Positions 1-10,447 of a stretch of 64,000 bases of DNA are shown piece by piece. The position numbers were made by a program, and so were the translations under genes. The DNA lies in the NCBI RefSeq assembly GCF_019097595.1, contig NC_080735.1:1005212-1069211 (forward strand), given 5' to 3'. The notes below the pieces were generated by a model that was not told the DNA's origin, made no database searches, and saw only the letters and a list, made by a program, of their open reading frames with translations. How positions within the stretch are numbered: the first letter of the stretch is position 1; every line of letters begins with the position of its first letter. Source of the stretch: Hemibagrus wyckioides. Its lineage: Eukaryota; Chordata; Actinopteri; Siluriformes; Bagridae.

Positions 1-760
1 CTTGGGAGATATATAATTATCCAAGCCGAGATTATTATAATTATCCTTTCTGTTAGACTGAACTTGGTAAATGTTTATGGGCCCAACGTGGATAATCCTA
101 CTTTCTATGGAAATCTTTTTTTAACATTGGCTGAACTACCAGGTTATTTTGTTATAAGAGAAAGGAACTTTACTCCATTGTATGTGGGAGTGCACTAAAG
201 TGAATTGCTTCTGGGTTAAAAAAGTCAAATCATTGGTAAAGTAATTCCTCTTGATCCCAGGTTGTGTATATTGCATATCTGCCCTCTGAATTTCAAAACC
301 ACCAAACATGAAAGACTGTTGTTAAATCTTTGTTTGCTGGAGGTTAAGTGGGTGATTGCATGTTCTTGGAAAAAAGAAGAAAGTCCTAGCGTGTCCCAGT
401 GGATAAAGGGGATGACCTCATGCCTTGCACTAGAAAAGATTACTTACTTTTTGAAAAACAAACCCCATGTTTTTGGTCCATCTGGAAAGTGTTCTTTGAC
501 TTTTTGGAAAGTTTAGATGGTGTCTCTTTTGTGGAATTGTTGGACACTGAGAGTATATAGACAAGTATGTTATTTTTATTTTTTATATTTCCCCTGTTAA
601 AGGTACTGAGTTGTCTTTGTAATCATTTACACGTGGTTACTTTTTTGTTCACTTTGCTTTGTTTGATTTTATTATATATTCAGTTATTATGGAAAACTTA
701 ACCATTGTTCTAACCTATGTGCCAATGTACGACAAATAAAATTGTTGTTTAAAAAAAAAC
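1..760 (+). mobile_element. L1-like LINE fragment, internally deleted, 3' end
   Basis: Bases 1-200 translate to an apurinic-endonuclease-like stretch with VNVYGPN and D-NP-F spacing, as in the L1/Tx1 endonuclease. Bases 262-570 translate to an L1-type ORF2 C-terminus (EESPSVSQWI followed by LEKITY). The whole reverse transcriptase between them is missing. An AATAAA at about 733-738 and an A-rich run at 751-759 mark the 3' end, so this is a deleted insertion in + orientation. It cannot code for an active enzyme. The family is called from protein motifs only. Confidence 0.6.
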
Positions 761-1044
761 AAAACTGACATTAAAGATAATAAAAGACCTGGAGTTGGTC
801 ATCTCTCTGAGTGAAAAAAGGAAACTGTGGCTCTGTGATGTAATTCAATTTTAAATTATATGGATAAATTCTAACAGAGATGTCAATGTAATGAAGGAGC
901 ACATGATAAGTGAGTCTAAAGTAAAGTACGACAAAGGGATTGAGTGGTTTGCATAAGCCATTTTGCATGAAGACAAATAAGCAGCTCAGTTCAATCACAA
1001 TATGTAAAAAGGTCTCTGAAGGTCACAGAAACAAAATAAAAACA

Positions 1045-1340
1045 ATTCAATTCAATTTATTTGTATAAGGCCTTTTACAATGGACATTGTCTCAAAGCAG
1101 CGTTACAAAAGAAGAGAAACAGAAAAAGGAGAAAAAAATGATTAAATTGAATTACTAGACTTTTTTATCCCTATTTTATCCCTAATGAGCAAGCCTGTGG
1201 TGACGGTGGCAAGAAAACCTCCCTGAGATGATCTGAGGAAGAAACCTTGAGAGGAACCAGGCTCAGAAGGGAACCCATCCTCATTTGAGTGACACTGGAC
1301 AGTAAATAATGTAACTGTAACTGATTAATGTCCTTTCTAC
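1045..1340 (-). repeat. Antisense LINE 3'-tail repeat
   Basis: It starts with TTCAA units and continues as the reverse complement of the L2-like tail seen at 33270-33339 (GCTGCTTTGAGACAATG, then AATAAATTGAATTGAA). A conserved block containing GAGGAACCAGGCTCAGAAGG follows. A second copy lies at 55091-55420. It looks like the end of an inserted LINE or a LINE-mobilised repeat. There is no coding capacity. Confidence 0.65.
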
Positions 1341-1393
1341 AACAGCAATCCTTTATAAAACAGCATGATTAACCAAACATGTTGTCTTATTTG

Positions 1394-1861
1394 TGTAACG
1401 TCTGGGACCCCCGCCCTATGCGGGGCTCGAACCCAGACGCCCGTGGTGTGTGTGCACACGCCAGCACACGGTGTAATGAGACCCATGTGCAGGATTCAGC
1501 GAAGCACTGCTTTTATTACATTTAAGACACGACATAGGGAAACAAATGGAACACTAGACATGGCGTGGTTAACTAAACAAAACAAAATGAAACAAAACCT
1601 AGACCTTAGCTTGGACATGGAACCTAGCAAACAAAACCCCAACAGAAACCACGGTACAGATAACAATCATGGACAAAGACACAAACACAAGGATCCCTAT
1701 TTATGGGGTAGACATTAGGGCTAATGGGATACAGGTGACACAATCCGGATAGGAACAATAGGAAGGGCGTAACAAAAGACACACAAAGAAGCAGGCTTCC
1801 AAGGTTCACCTGCCAGCGCCCTCTCTGGGCCTGGCAGGGAACTGTCCAGCTGTTCCTGACA
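1394..1861 (-). mobile_element. Solo LTR, 468 bp, TSD ATTTG
   Basis: It begins TGTAACG and ends CTGACA. It is flanked by the 5-bp direct repeat ATTTG (1389-1393 and 1862-1866). The paralogous block C has the uninterrupted sequence TCTTATTTGTCTTAATTG near 55440-55460, so that is an empty site. In antisense the LTR shows a TATA-like CCATAAATAGG followed by AATAAAAG, so it reads leftward. There is no internal region, so it is a solo LTR left by recombination. The family is not identified. Confidence 0.8.
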
Positions 1862-2643
1862 ATTTGTCTTAATTGACAAATTGTAATTGTAATTGTAATT
1901 AATTGATTAATTGTAATTTAAGTAAATTTCTTTACAATTTTCATTTATATTTAATATTTCTTTTGTTAAGTCCATTAATTGGAATTGAATGGCCTTCACC
2001 AAATATTCACTAAATGTAATTAAATGATTAAAATAGATATTATAAGCTATTTAAATCTGACAGTGTAAATTGTATATTTATATAAGTTCAGTAACACATG
2101 ACAAATTATGAAAAATATTTGGAATCATTCCCAAACAATTAAGGTTTACATTAGTGTTCTCAGGTCATGACCAGTGGACTTGTACCTGAAATTCTAGATG
2201 TGACGTGACCATAACAAATTGCTGGACTAATTATTATAGGAACAAACTGAACAAAATGAATTACCTTTAAAAACAACTATTCTAACATATTATTTCTAAT
2301 AAATCTGTTCTCCATTACTTTATCCTATAACAGAACAGTCAGTGTATTTTTTTCCCCCAGTGCTCCACCTTTCCTTTATGACACTCTCTGTTTCAGTAAG
2401 ATATCTTTGTAAAGACCAATTTATACTGTACTGGATTTGTTTTCCATGTGGAGATGTGTCAAGTAATTATTACAGGAGAATCTTCAGAATTTTCACATAA
2501 ATCCTCACTTCCTGTCATTTTTACATAATTTTACCTTCTATAAACTAAACAGTAGCCGTAAACCTGGGTAATATAGTCAAGTCAAGTGGTTTTTTATTGT
2601 CATAACTCTATTTAGCTTGTATACATTGAAGTGAAACTGTGTA

Positions 2644-3133
2644 CACTACATGGCCAAAGGTTTGTGGACACATAACCATCACACCCATATTTGTTCCTTC
2701 CCCTAAACCAGGGGTGCCTAATCTTATCCTCAAAGGGCCAGTGTGGGTGCAGGTTATCATTCCAGTCAAGCAGGAGCTACACCTGATTCCACCTGTTAAA
2801 TCAACCGATCTTGGCTTTCAGTAAACTCAGGTGTGGCTTCTGCTCAGTTGGAATGAAAACCTGCACCCACACCTTTGTGGATAAGATTTGACAACCCTGC
2901 CCTAATCTCTTGTCTCCAAATTGGAAGCAATTCTATATAGAATGTAATTTTTTCTGTAGCATTACCCTTCACTAAAACTAAGAGGCCCAAACCAGTTCCA
3001 GCAGCATAGAGTTCAGAGTCCAGAGGAGTCAAGCTTTTTATAACAACAAATGGGAATAAATCTGGAAGGTGATATTTAACAAGCACAAATTGGTGTGATG
3101 GTCAGGTATCCACAGTCTTTTGGACACATAGTG
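2644..3133. mobile_element. Tc1/mariner-type MITE (490 bp) with nested palindromic repeat
   Basis: The terminal inverted repeats are CACTACATGGCCAAAGG (left) and CTTTTGGACACATAGTG (right), flanked by TA. The interior has no transposase. Bases 2708-2905 hold a second palindromic repeat, whose arms GTGTGGGTGCAGGTT and AACCTGCACCCACAC face each other. An identical-length copy is at 56267-56756. The ends resemble those of Tc1-like elements, so this is a non-autonomous element that itself received an insertion. Confidence 0.8.
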
Positions 3134-3344
3134 TACACTTTACTCCATCTGAATAGAAATGTTGGCAAAGATTGCATTATATTAGTGTGTAAATAAGGTT
3201 TTGTGCCTTTTGTTCAGTATAAAGGAACTCCAGGAAGCACATTCTTCTTTTCTGTTGTCTGCTGTAGAAGTTTTATGAAATAAAGAAATTTTTTAAAGGG
3301 ACGTGTCAGAGACACAATGCTTCTGGGGATTTTAAGCAAGTTAT

Positions 3345-3560
3345 TGAGTAGCATGTCCACCACAAGACCTCTGAAGGTGTGCTGTGGTATGTGGCATAAA
3401 GACGTTAGCAGCAGATCCTGTATTTTTTTTTTGTATTTTTACGTCCTGCAAGGTGAGAGGTGGATCCTCTGTGGATCTGACTTGGTTGTCCCGTGTCCAT
3501 TGGATTGACATCTGGGGAATTTGGAGGTCTATTTATGGCAGTCATCAGGGGCCTTCATGG
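3345..3560. mobile_element. Degenerate Tc1-like transposon fragment
   Basis: It contains the segment GACCTCTGAAGGTGTGCTGT and GACATCTGGGGAATTTGG. This segment recurs at 26464-26640, 34610-34690 and 56975-57068 plus 58557-58660, and more distantly at 49440-49540. The longer relatives carry Tc1-type transposase residues in antisense. No open frame survives here. Confidence 0.5.
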
Positions 3561-4320
3561 ACACTCTAACTAGTCACAACCTAATGGAATTCTTCTTTCT
3601 CAATTCCACACTAAAACAGCATTTACAATATTAATTACCGCTGCTAATGATTTCCAGTTTCATTCACTTAATAAGTTCCATTTTTTCTGCCGTGCCTCAA
3701 CCCTCAAAGATTTCCATACACTCTGATTTGTAAAGTAGGAGGACATGGTGTGAGTTAAGTCCACAAGTTTAAAAGCAGATAAACAGTAACTCAGTTTATC
3801 AGATACAGCACAACATCTCTGGAGGACACTGAAATTTAGAAAAGCTACAACACTAATAGTTTATCTCCTAATTTTCAGGTATGATTCTACATTAATACTA
3901 AAGTTATTTTATTTCCTACAACAATATGAGAAAATGTTTTGTAGAGCTAAAGAGTTAAAAAGAGAGTCATGGAATGAGGCTTTAGAAACACAGACTACAG
4001 CATATGGATCAGAATCACTGATAAATTTACAGTGTAGAGTTTAATGTGATGTGATGTTAATCAGATATTAAAAAAATTAGATGAAAACATTCATAATTCC
4101 TTTTAAGTAACTTAGTGTTAAATTATGGTTCAATTAATTAAACCTTTTTGCTTCTTAATCCATTCAAGTGTTGTAGCACATATTAAAATAAACCTACAAT
4201 ATTTAGTGTATAATAGTTTTTAAAATTTGATAAATAGCATAAATACAAAAAAATCACACATCCTGTTAGAAACAACAAAACTTGGATTGTTTCTAAACAA
4301 TTTTATCCTGATATGACTCA
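3561..4320. other. Block A spacer without a recognised gene
   Basis: AT-rich sequence shared in part with blocks B (26640-27400) and C (58660-58935). No open frame, tRNA or repeat end could be supported. It lies upstream of the lectin and may include distal promoter sequence, but nothing specific is visible. Confidence 0.4.
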
Positions 4321-4322
4321 TG

Positions 4323-4394
4323 ATTAGATAGATTAGATTAGACAGATTAGATTAGATTAGATTAGATTAGATTAGATTAGATTAGATTAGATAG
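4323..4394. repeat. (ATTAG)n microsatellite
   Basis: About fourteen pentamer units GATTA/ATTAG, with two imperfect units at the left. It is absent from block B, where a deletion joins the sequence matching 4267 to that matching about 4669. Confidence 0.9.
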
Positions 4395-4636
4395 ATTTAA
4401 CTCTTCATTCACTTCATCATTTGTTCTCTCTTCTTGAACATTTACTTCACGATTCTCTGTTACAAAATTAGTGTGTTATTACCAACAGGAGTATATTACT
4501 GATCATGTGTATATTGCTCTTAATACTAACACTGTTTCCTGTTTTACATACTTCTAATAGAGAAAAGATATTGATGATCAATTATTTATTATTGAATACC
4601 CCCCTGTAGTGATTTGTATTAAACTTCATATATAAT

Positions 4637-4951
4637 TGTGATGGTTCTGACAGATGGGGGTTTGGGTTGGGTGTAGGAGGTAGTTTAAAGAAAACTGGAG
4701 GTAGGCTTGCTGAACTCACAAAAAAGGTGCTCTTTATTATTGCATCGCTCTATTACATGCACACATGCAGCTCTGTGTGCTCCGCTCTCTATCTCCGGCT
4801 TTCTCTTCTCCCAGTTATGACTCTCCTGCAACACTGCAACAGAGAAGTCCAATTAAGTTAGTCCAATTAATCACAGGTCCTTAACCACTTATCCCCTTTG
4901 GCTCAACTCTCCATTTACAAACCGCTGCTTGACCCCATACCTGCTTCCACA
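4637..4951 (-). mobile_element. Solo LTR upstream of lectin copy A, TSD ATAAT
   Basis: It begins TGTGATGG and ends CTTCCACA. The direct repeats ATAAT lie at 4632-4636 and 4952-4956. In antisense it has AATAAAGAGC near its 3' end, so it reads leftward. It ends only 123 bp before the lectin start codon. Block B keeps a left-truncated copy at 27416-27705, so the insertion predates the A/B duplication. A short open frame at 4667-4861 lies inside the LTR and is not a gene. Confidence 0.7.
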
Positions 4952-5074
4952 ATAATCATATGTAGTGATGTGGTACTTACATTTATCAATTTGCAGAAGT
5001 CACTGTTTTGATCTGGACTGCTGAGGGATTTTAATCACTTCTTTTTTTTAGACAGTTTCCCAAAAAACACATCT

Positions 5075-6951
5075 ATGATGGAGCAGCGTCTGTTCATACT
5101 CCTGTTTTTCACAGGTGAGAGATGTATGTGTGTTTTCAGTGAGCTGCTCAATGTGTAGAATGTTTAAAATGCAGACTTTATTTTATTTACAATTTATTTA
5201 TTAACCACACTGCCTGATAAAGGCCAGATCTTATAACAAGAATTGTAATATTTAGGAATCACAATGCATAATAGATAGTTACAGACACACTGACTTTAGG
5301 TAAAATTATCATTTTATATTTTTCACCTAAGAAAAAAGATCTTTCATACTGGAAAGTTAACATTTAAATTAATTGAAATTAGATTTATTAATTTCTGTGC
5401 TAACCTGTACAAATGCTTAAATCCATTTCCACAGCAGTTGTCCCTCTCGTCCTATCTGTCCCTCGTAAGTATTATCTGATCCAGCAGGGAAAAACATGGA
5501 GTAATGCTAAGGCTTACTGTCGAGCCACACACAAGGACCTGGCCATCATAACAAGTAATGAGGAACTGGTTCGACTGCAGAATGAAGCACAGAGATACCG
5601 GTTCAGTGCCAATGCTTGGATTGGACTGTACAATAACTACAACAACTGGATCTGGTCCATTGGAAGTGAGCCACTTGGAAGTTTGAGGCTATGGAGTTTA
5701 GGCGAGCCCAACAACTATGGTGGAAGTGAAGCTTGTGGTTCAATAACTCCAACTGGTTGGAATGATATGCCTTGTGGATTTGCATTGCCGTCTGTGTGCT
5801 TTGATGGTAAACAGCATATGTTTAACAATTTCACCATAGGAATGGTTATCTGATTAAAACATTTCAGGTCATGTGTTCTCATTAAAATCAATAGTAGCAA
5901 AAATCATGAACACCAAACAGACAAAAAACAACTGGCCATTATGAACTTTAACAGTTTGTGGACTTGTACAAATGATGGACTGTTCTTTGTTTTAGCATGT
6001 TATGTAACCTTTCATCCAAGAGACCATACATTTAACTTATAATTAATATGTGTGGTAATCATGTGTTGTGGTTTTCATTTCACAGCCAGTAAAACAGGAA
6101 ATAATAGTTACATTTACATCTCTACTACAATGTCATGGGCTGGAGCTCAGGCATACTGCAGACAGCATTATACAGATCTGGTCAGTATTAAAGATCCAAC
6201 AGAAAACTCAGTTATAGCGGCAATGGTCTCTGGGTACACCTGGTTTGGTCTGTACAGAGATGGCTGGAGGTGGACAGATCAAACCATCTTCTCTACCGTC
6301 AGCTGGTTGTCTGGACAACCTGATAATGCCCTGTGGAATGCAGGCTGTGGATTTTTAAGTAACAGTCGGGCTGCCGTTGCACAGTGCTCAACCATAATGC
6401 CTTTCTTCTGTTTCTCATGTGAGTTATAGTTTTATTTATATTCAGTCTTTTATTAGGTAAATTTATACTGATTTTAAAATGTTAGTTTAATTATGTGTTC
6501 ATGTTTGTGTTTGAATGAGTCTTTACATTTCTACATTTAGTTATCACAGAAAAACAACAAATAGTAAAGGTGAAGGTACAGTCCAATCAGGATGTGAATG
6601 ATCCTCAAATAAAGGTGGCCATCTTGGAGAAGGTGTGTTTCATCCTTCAGATCTCAGTTATGTACTCTGTCCTCATTACTGCAGCCAGAACCTGAGTCAC
6701 TTCATCAACCCCTGACACATAGACACTGAACTGTAATCTGAATCTCACTGTTTCTGTTCAGTTTCTCTAGCTTTTTACAGTTTTAATAGGAGATCAGTGT
6801 CTTTATCTTGCATTCTTAATAACAAATGTCATATTCTGTTTATTAGATCAAGCAGAAAGTTAAGGACCATGGAATGACAGAGAACATCACAGTAAAATGG
6901 AGAGAGGAATCAGATGGTACGGTGTTTCACAAGGAGAAAGAAGAGCTCTAA
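5075..6951 (+). CDS. Secreted tandem C-type lectin, copy A (five exons, 313 aa)
   Basis: Exons are 5075-5114, 5435-5806, 6086-6418, 6541-6632 and 6847-6951. All introns are GT-AG and the intron phases are 1, 1, 1, 0, which gives a 313-residue protein. Exon 1 starts MMEQRLFILLFFT, a signal peptide continued in exon 2. CTLD1 (about 24-137) has four cysteines (42, 114, 127, 135), EPN at 104-106 and WND at 122-124, the Ca2+-dependent mannose-type sugar site. CTLD2 (about 138-248) has cysteines 162, 225, 238 and 246 and QPD at 215-217, the galactose-type motif, but no WND. The charged tail (249-313) lacks a membrane segment, so secretion is inferred. The layout resembles fish macrophage-mannose-receptor-like or CLEC20A-like lectins; orthology is not proven. 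The first of two tandem ATGs was chosen; the second is also possible. A role in glycan recognition or immunity is inferred from the family. Confidence 0.85.
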
Positions 6952-7470
6952 ATCTTGTATCTGAATCTCAAATCGTAGTGCAATTTTTCATTTATTGTCT
7001 AGGATTTTTCTTTAGACTAAATGTACTAAATCAAGAGCTACTTCTTCAGTTTTGCATATACACTATTGTTGTAGCTAAGATGTAATGAAAGTCTCAATCA
7101 TGATTGTACACATTATTTATATACTCACTTCAAATTACATAGAGAACAACTTACACTTGTATGGCACTTGTATAGATGTTATAATTGTTTTCCTCATTAT
7201 AACCATTAAATAACTATTCTATTGGGGATGAAGTAGAACCTGCAGATTATGTGATGTAAGAACAGTGTAGATTTTCCCCTTCTATCTTTCCTGTTTCCAT
7301 TTGAGATCCATCTTCAGGAGTTCCACTGGGGTTTGAAGCTCTCTGTATAGATGTTCTGAAAAAAATCTTGATCTGTAAATCCTCAAGAAAAATAAAATTC
7401 TTTTCAAAGCTCCTTCAAAGTATCCGTCATGACATGCTCCATTCTGCAATCACATGTTGATATATATGTA
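6952..7470 (+). other. Lectin copy A 3' flank
   Basis: Non-coding. It is identical to block B up to about 7306. Bases 7270-7405 reappear reverse-complemented in block C (about 59925-60060). A poly(A)-type AATAAA occurs at about 7391. The UTR end cannot be fixed. Confidence 0.5.
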
Positions 7471-7581
7471 CAGCGGGTAAAATAATTATTGAATACGACA
7501 CCTTTTTTTCTCAGTAAATATATTTTTAAAGGTGCTATTGACATAAGATTTTCACCAGATGTTGGTAACAACCCATTCAAT

Positions 7582-9518
7582 TGTGGGAAATTTCTGAAAC
7601 TTATACTTGTCTTATACCTAATCATTAAGTATGTTTGATTTTAATCAGTAAGGGAAGGTTAATGCTAATTTTAATTCTAATTTTAATAATTTTGAATACT
7701 TTCTTTTAATCCTTAGGATAGATCTGAGTCAGGTTTAATCATTAAGACATGAACAAAGAGATTAGATAAATTGTTTAATCATAGATAATGATTAAGGATA
7801 AAGTGGTTAATCATTAGATTCATTCAGTTATGTTTAATCATATGATGATTTTCATTTTGGTAATCAGTACTTACTTTCATTGTTAATCACCGACGTGTTG
7901 CCTAACTAATTAGCATCTCTAATTTATTGATTATTTGATAATAATCATAGTTATTTGATTACTTGGTTATCTAATAATTCTTTCACTATTAAGCACCTGC
8001 CATAATCATTAGTCAACAGGTAAGCTTATGACAAATAGATAAAATTAGCACAAACGTAGACGTAGAAGTTATAGGACAAAAAAAATATATAAAATCATAA
8101 AAATAGAGATGAGCAAAACTGGCTTATTCTCGAACTTTCTGACTTTGGCGTAAAGATCACAAGGACATAGGCTAGCACATCGTACCATATCACGGTGTTG
8201 GCTCCACTGAGACCGAAAAAACATGTTGACGAAGTTCAGAATCCTTGGGCTTAAGGGCGAGAACACCATAACAGTCTTATTTGACCCAATTCTGACTAGA
8301 GTGTTTATTTTAGGAAAATTAAAGTTAAAACTACCCTTATATAATGTACAGGTGTTATATCATGTCTTATTATCTTCTGAAAATAAAAAGTAGCTTACCG
8401 TAGCAAGTGGAAAGTTGGTAAAACTCCTTGTGGCATAAGTAAGAACAAAACAATAGGCACTGAGATGGGAGGGGGTTTGGAGAAGATGTTATTGAAGCGC
8501 CAGCAAAATATTATTGCAGTGGCGGATGTTAATGTGGGCATGGGGACACAACACACCGAGTAAGTGTAATGGAAAAGCACAGACTTTAATAGAGAGGATT
8601 TAGAAACTTAATTAAATTAAATTAAATTAAATTAAATTAAATTAAATTAAATTAAATTAAATTAAATTAAATTAAATTAAATTAAATTAAATTAAATTAA
8701 ATTAAATTAAATTAAAATAAACTGACTACTCCTAGCCTAAATAAATAAACAATAAACAAACTCAACGTAAACCAACCTAAACTACGCACAGAGCTATTTT
8801 GCCCTTTTATTTTTACCTTATTAGCAGTATTACTTGGGTAACCTGATGTAAATTAAGGATAGTGCTCGCGCCCTAAATAGTGGGAATACATAGAATGGTG
8901 TAAATGTAAATGTGATAATAAAAATAGTGGTACAGTCCTCAGATTTCTAATAAATGTCAGTCAGTCACCTTGAACTACACAGGAACAACCACAACGAATA
9001 CATGGAACATGTGGGTGAATGTTGAATTAAAGGTGTAAGGGGTATAATGACATAAATGTGTTTTTTGGGCTAAATAAGGTTTAATAGAAGTTAGATAGAT
9101 CAACAATATGTGTCAATATTAAAACTTGTGACCCATAGAGTCTATGAAGGCCATAGAAAGGTGGGGCTGTTTTTCAGAGGGAATAATGGGTGAATGTCAA
9201 AACAATCCATAGAAAAATAGAATCCAGCAAGGTTAGGCAGCTGGGCTAAAGGGTATATATACTGGGGGATTTGTGAAGGGGGGTGTACTTGACTGCATCG
9301 ATTCATGAATCCGTGTATTTGAGTGCCAGTTTCAGTGATATTTTTCTAAATAAAACCGGTTGCTTTTTCTCATCCAAGCCTGGAGAAGTTCTTTATTTCT
9401 TTGGTTTTCTGCAAATTTCTAATTTGAACTACACAACTATTAGATTATACTGGTAATTGGAGAAGGCTCTAGGACCACCCTGTGGTGTCCGCCTGGAGGG
9501 AGGCTCTGGGTTCCGACA
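7582..9518 (+). mobile_element. Long solo LTR, 1937 bp, TSD CAAT
   Basis: It begins TGTGGGAAA and ends TTCCGACA. The 4-bp direct repeats CAAT are at 7578-7581 and 9519-9522. A TATA motif (GGGTATATATAC, about 9251-9262) and AATAAA (9349-9354) lie in promoter-then-polyadenylation order, which gives + orientation. An (AATTA)n array lies at 8608-8716. A shorter relative with a different target duplication is at 57069-58556. The 4-bp duplication and long LTR suggest a retrovirus-like or other LTR element. No internal coding region is present. Confidence 0.75.
8608..8716. repeat. (AATTA)n microsatellite
   Basis: About 21 perfect pentamers inside the long solo LTR. The sister LTR at 57069-58556 lacks a comparable array, which accounts for part of its shorter length. 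Confidence 0.95.
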
Positions 9519-9639
9519 CAATCCACACATATGAAGAAATCAAGCCATAGAAGCCTGTGTCATTTCACATTATTACACATGGAAAAAGTATTGAACACAC
9601 TTAATGAAATTTATTTAATATTTTGTACAAAAGCCTTTG

Positions 9640-10079
9640 TCAGTAAAGATGCCTACCGTATGGAGAAACTAGTTGCATGCATTGCTCAGGTGTGATTTTG
9701 GCCCATTCTTCCACACAAACAGTCTTCAAATCTTGGCCTCTTCTGTGAACTCTGACCTTTAGTTCTTTCCATAGATTTTCAATTGGATTCAAGTCAGGTG
9801 ATTGACTAGGCCATTCTAGCAGCTTTAATTTCTTTCTCTGAAACCATTCGAGAGTTTCCTTGGCTGTGTGTTTGGGATCATTGTCTTGCTGAAATGTCCA
9901 CCCTTGTTTCATCTTCATCATCCTAGCAGATGGCAGATTTTCATCAAGCATGTCTTGGTACATTTTTCTATTCATCCTATCTTTAATTATAGGACGTTTG
10001 CCAGTACTGTATGCTGAAAAACAGCCCCCCACCATGATGTTCCCTCCTCCAAACTTCACTCTTGGTGTTTTTGGGGTGA
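9640..10079 (-). pseudogene. Tc1-like transposase C-terminal half
   Basis: The antisense frame encodes VKFGGGNIMV, then FQQDNDPKHT (second catalytic Asp) and [11 protein letters not shown] (third catalytic Glu), ending near GRHLY. This is the DDE C-terminal half of a Tc1-family transposase. The N-terminal half is displaced beyond the inserted gypsy element. Copies are at 30201-30607 (-) and 59258-59700 (+). It cannot make a full enzyme. Confidence 0.85.
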
Positions 10080-10447
10080 TGTCATGGCTCAATCAAGTTC
10101 TGAACACAGGAGGGAGCACTCTCCTGAGTTTTGAGCACACTTCCGGCAGGCCGACCGGATATATCAGCAGAGCGTTCATTGTGTTAATTGCGAAGTATTG
10201 TTCCTAGTTGACGTACCAAGCCTTAGCCTCATGCAAATATTGTGTTGGATTACTGTGTTTTTGACCTTTTTCCTGATCTCTCTCATTTTGCCTTTTTGTG
10301 TAGCGTTTATTGGACTTGTTTGCTGATTTTTAGTTTTCCCGTTTTTTTGACTTCTGCCTGTTTTTTGACCTTGCCTTTTGCCTGCTGTTGTTTAATAAAG
10401 CTGCTCATGGAGTCTACTACTTCCACCTCAAGTGTTACTTCCTCACA
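10080..10447 (+). repeat. Gypsy A 5' LTR (368 bp)
   Basis: It starts TGTCATGG and ends CCTCACA. The end point is fixed by the sister copy's target duplication at 34247. A TATA-like GGATATATC lies at about 10157-10165. GCGAAGTATT at 10190-10199 is the likely start of the RNA. The AATAAAG at about 10394 and the gag ATG at 10407 both lie inside the LTR. Confidence 0.8.

Larger units (their letters stand above)
762..7290 (+). repeat. Duplicated block A, lectin side
   Basis: This stretch recurs in pieces elsewhere. Bases 771-1393 and 1867-3290 match 54420-55440 and 55450-56925. Bases 3345-3885 match 26464-26890, and also 56975-57068 plus 58557-58935. Bases 4669-7290 match 27420-30100 almost perfectly. 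Block A keeps the lectin gene. Divergence is uneven: the flanks differ by many percent while the lectin segment is almost identical to block B. A further 3' part of the block (Tc1 plus gypsy, to about 15780) also has counterparts at 30103-35020. Confidence 0.85.
7471..10079 (-). mobile_element. Tc1-like transposon (antisense), split by a long LTR and by a gypsy element
   Basis: The end CAGCGGGTAAAATAATTATT at 7471 follows TA. The element runs to 7581, is interrupted by a solo LTR at 7582-9518, resumes at 9519 and is cut again by the gypsy LTR at 10080. Its remaining part lies past the gypsy at 15147-15345. In block C the uninterrupted junction (rc of about 59790-59800) reads CATTCAATCCACAC, showing the state before the LTR arrived. 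Confidence 0.8.

Noticed and set aside
1425..1450. tRNA gene suggested by a B-box-like GGTTCGAGCCCC (antisense)
   Set aside because: No cloverleaf arms surround it; it is part of a solo LTR.
2639..2824. 61-codon frame conserved in blocks A and C
   Set aside because: It starts in the MITE terminal repeat and is conserved only because the block was duplicated.
4323..4394. CRISPR-like or regulatory repeat array
   Set aside because: A simple pentamer microsatellite without spacers, in a eukaryotic context.
4667..4861. Short frame conserved upstream of both lectins
   Set aside because: It falls inside the solo LTR and has no domain.
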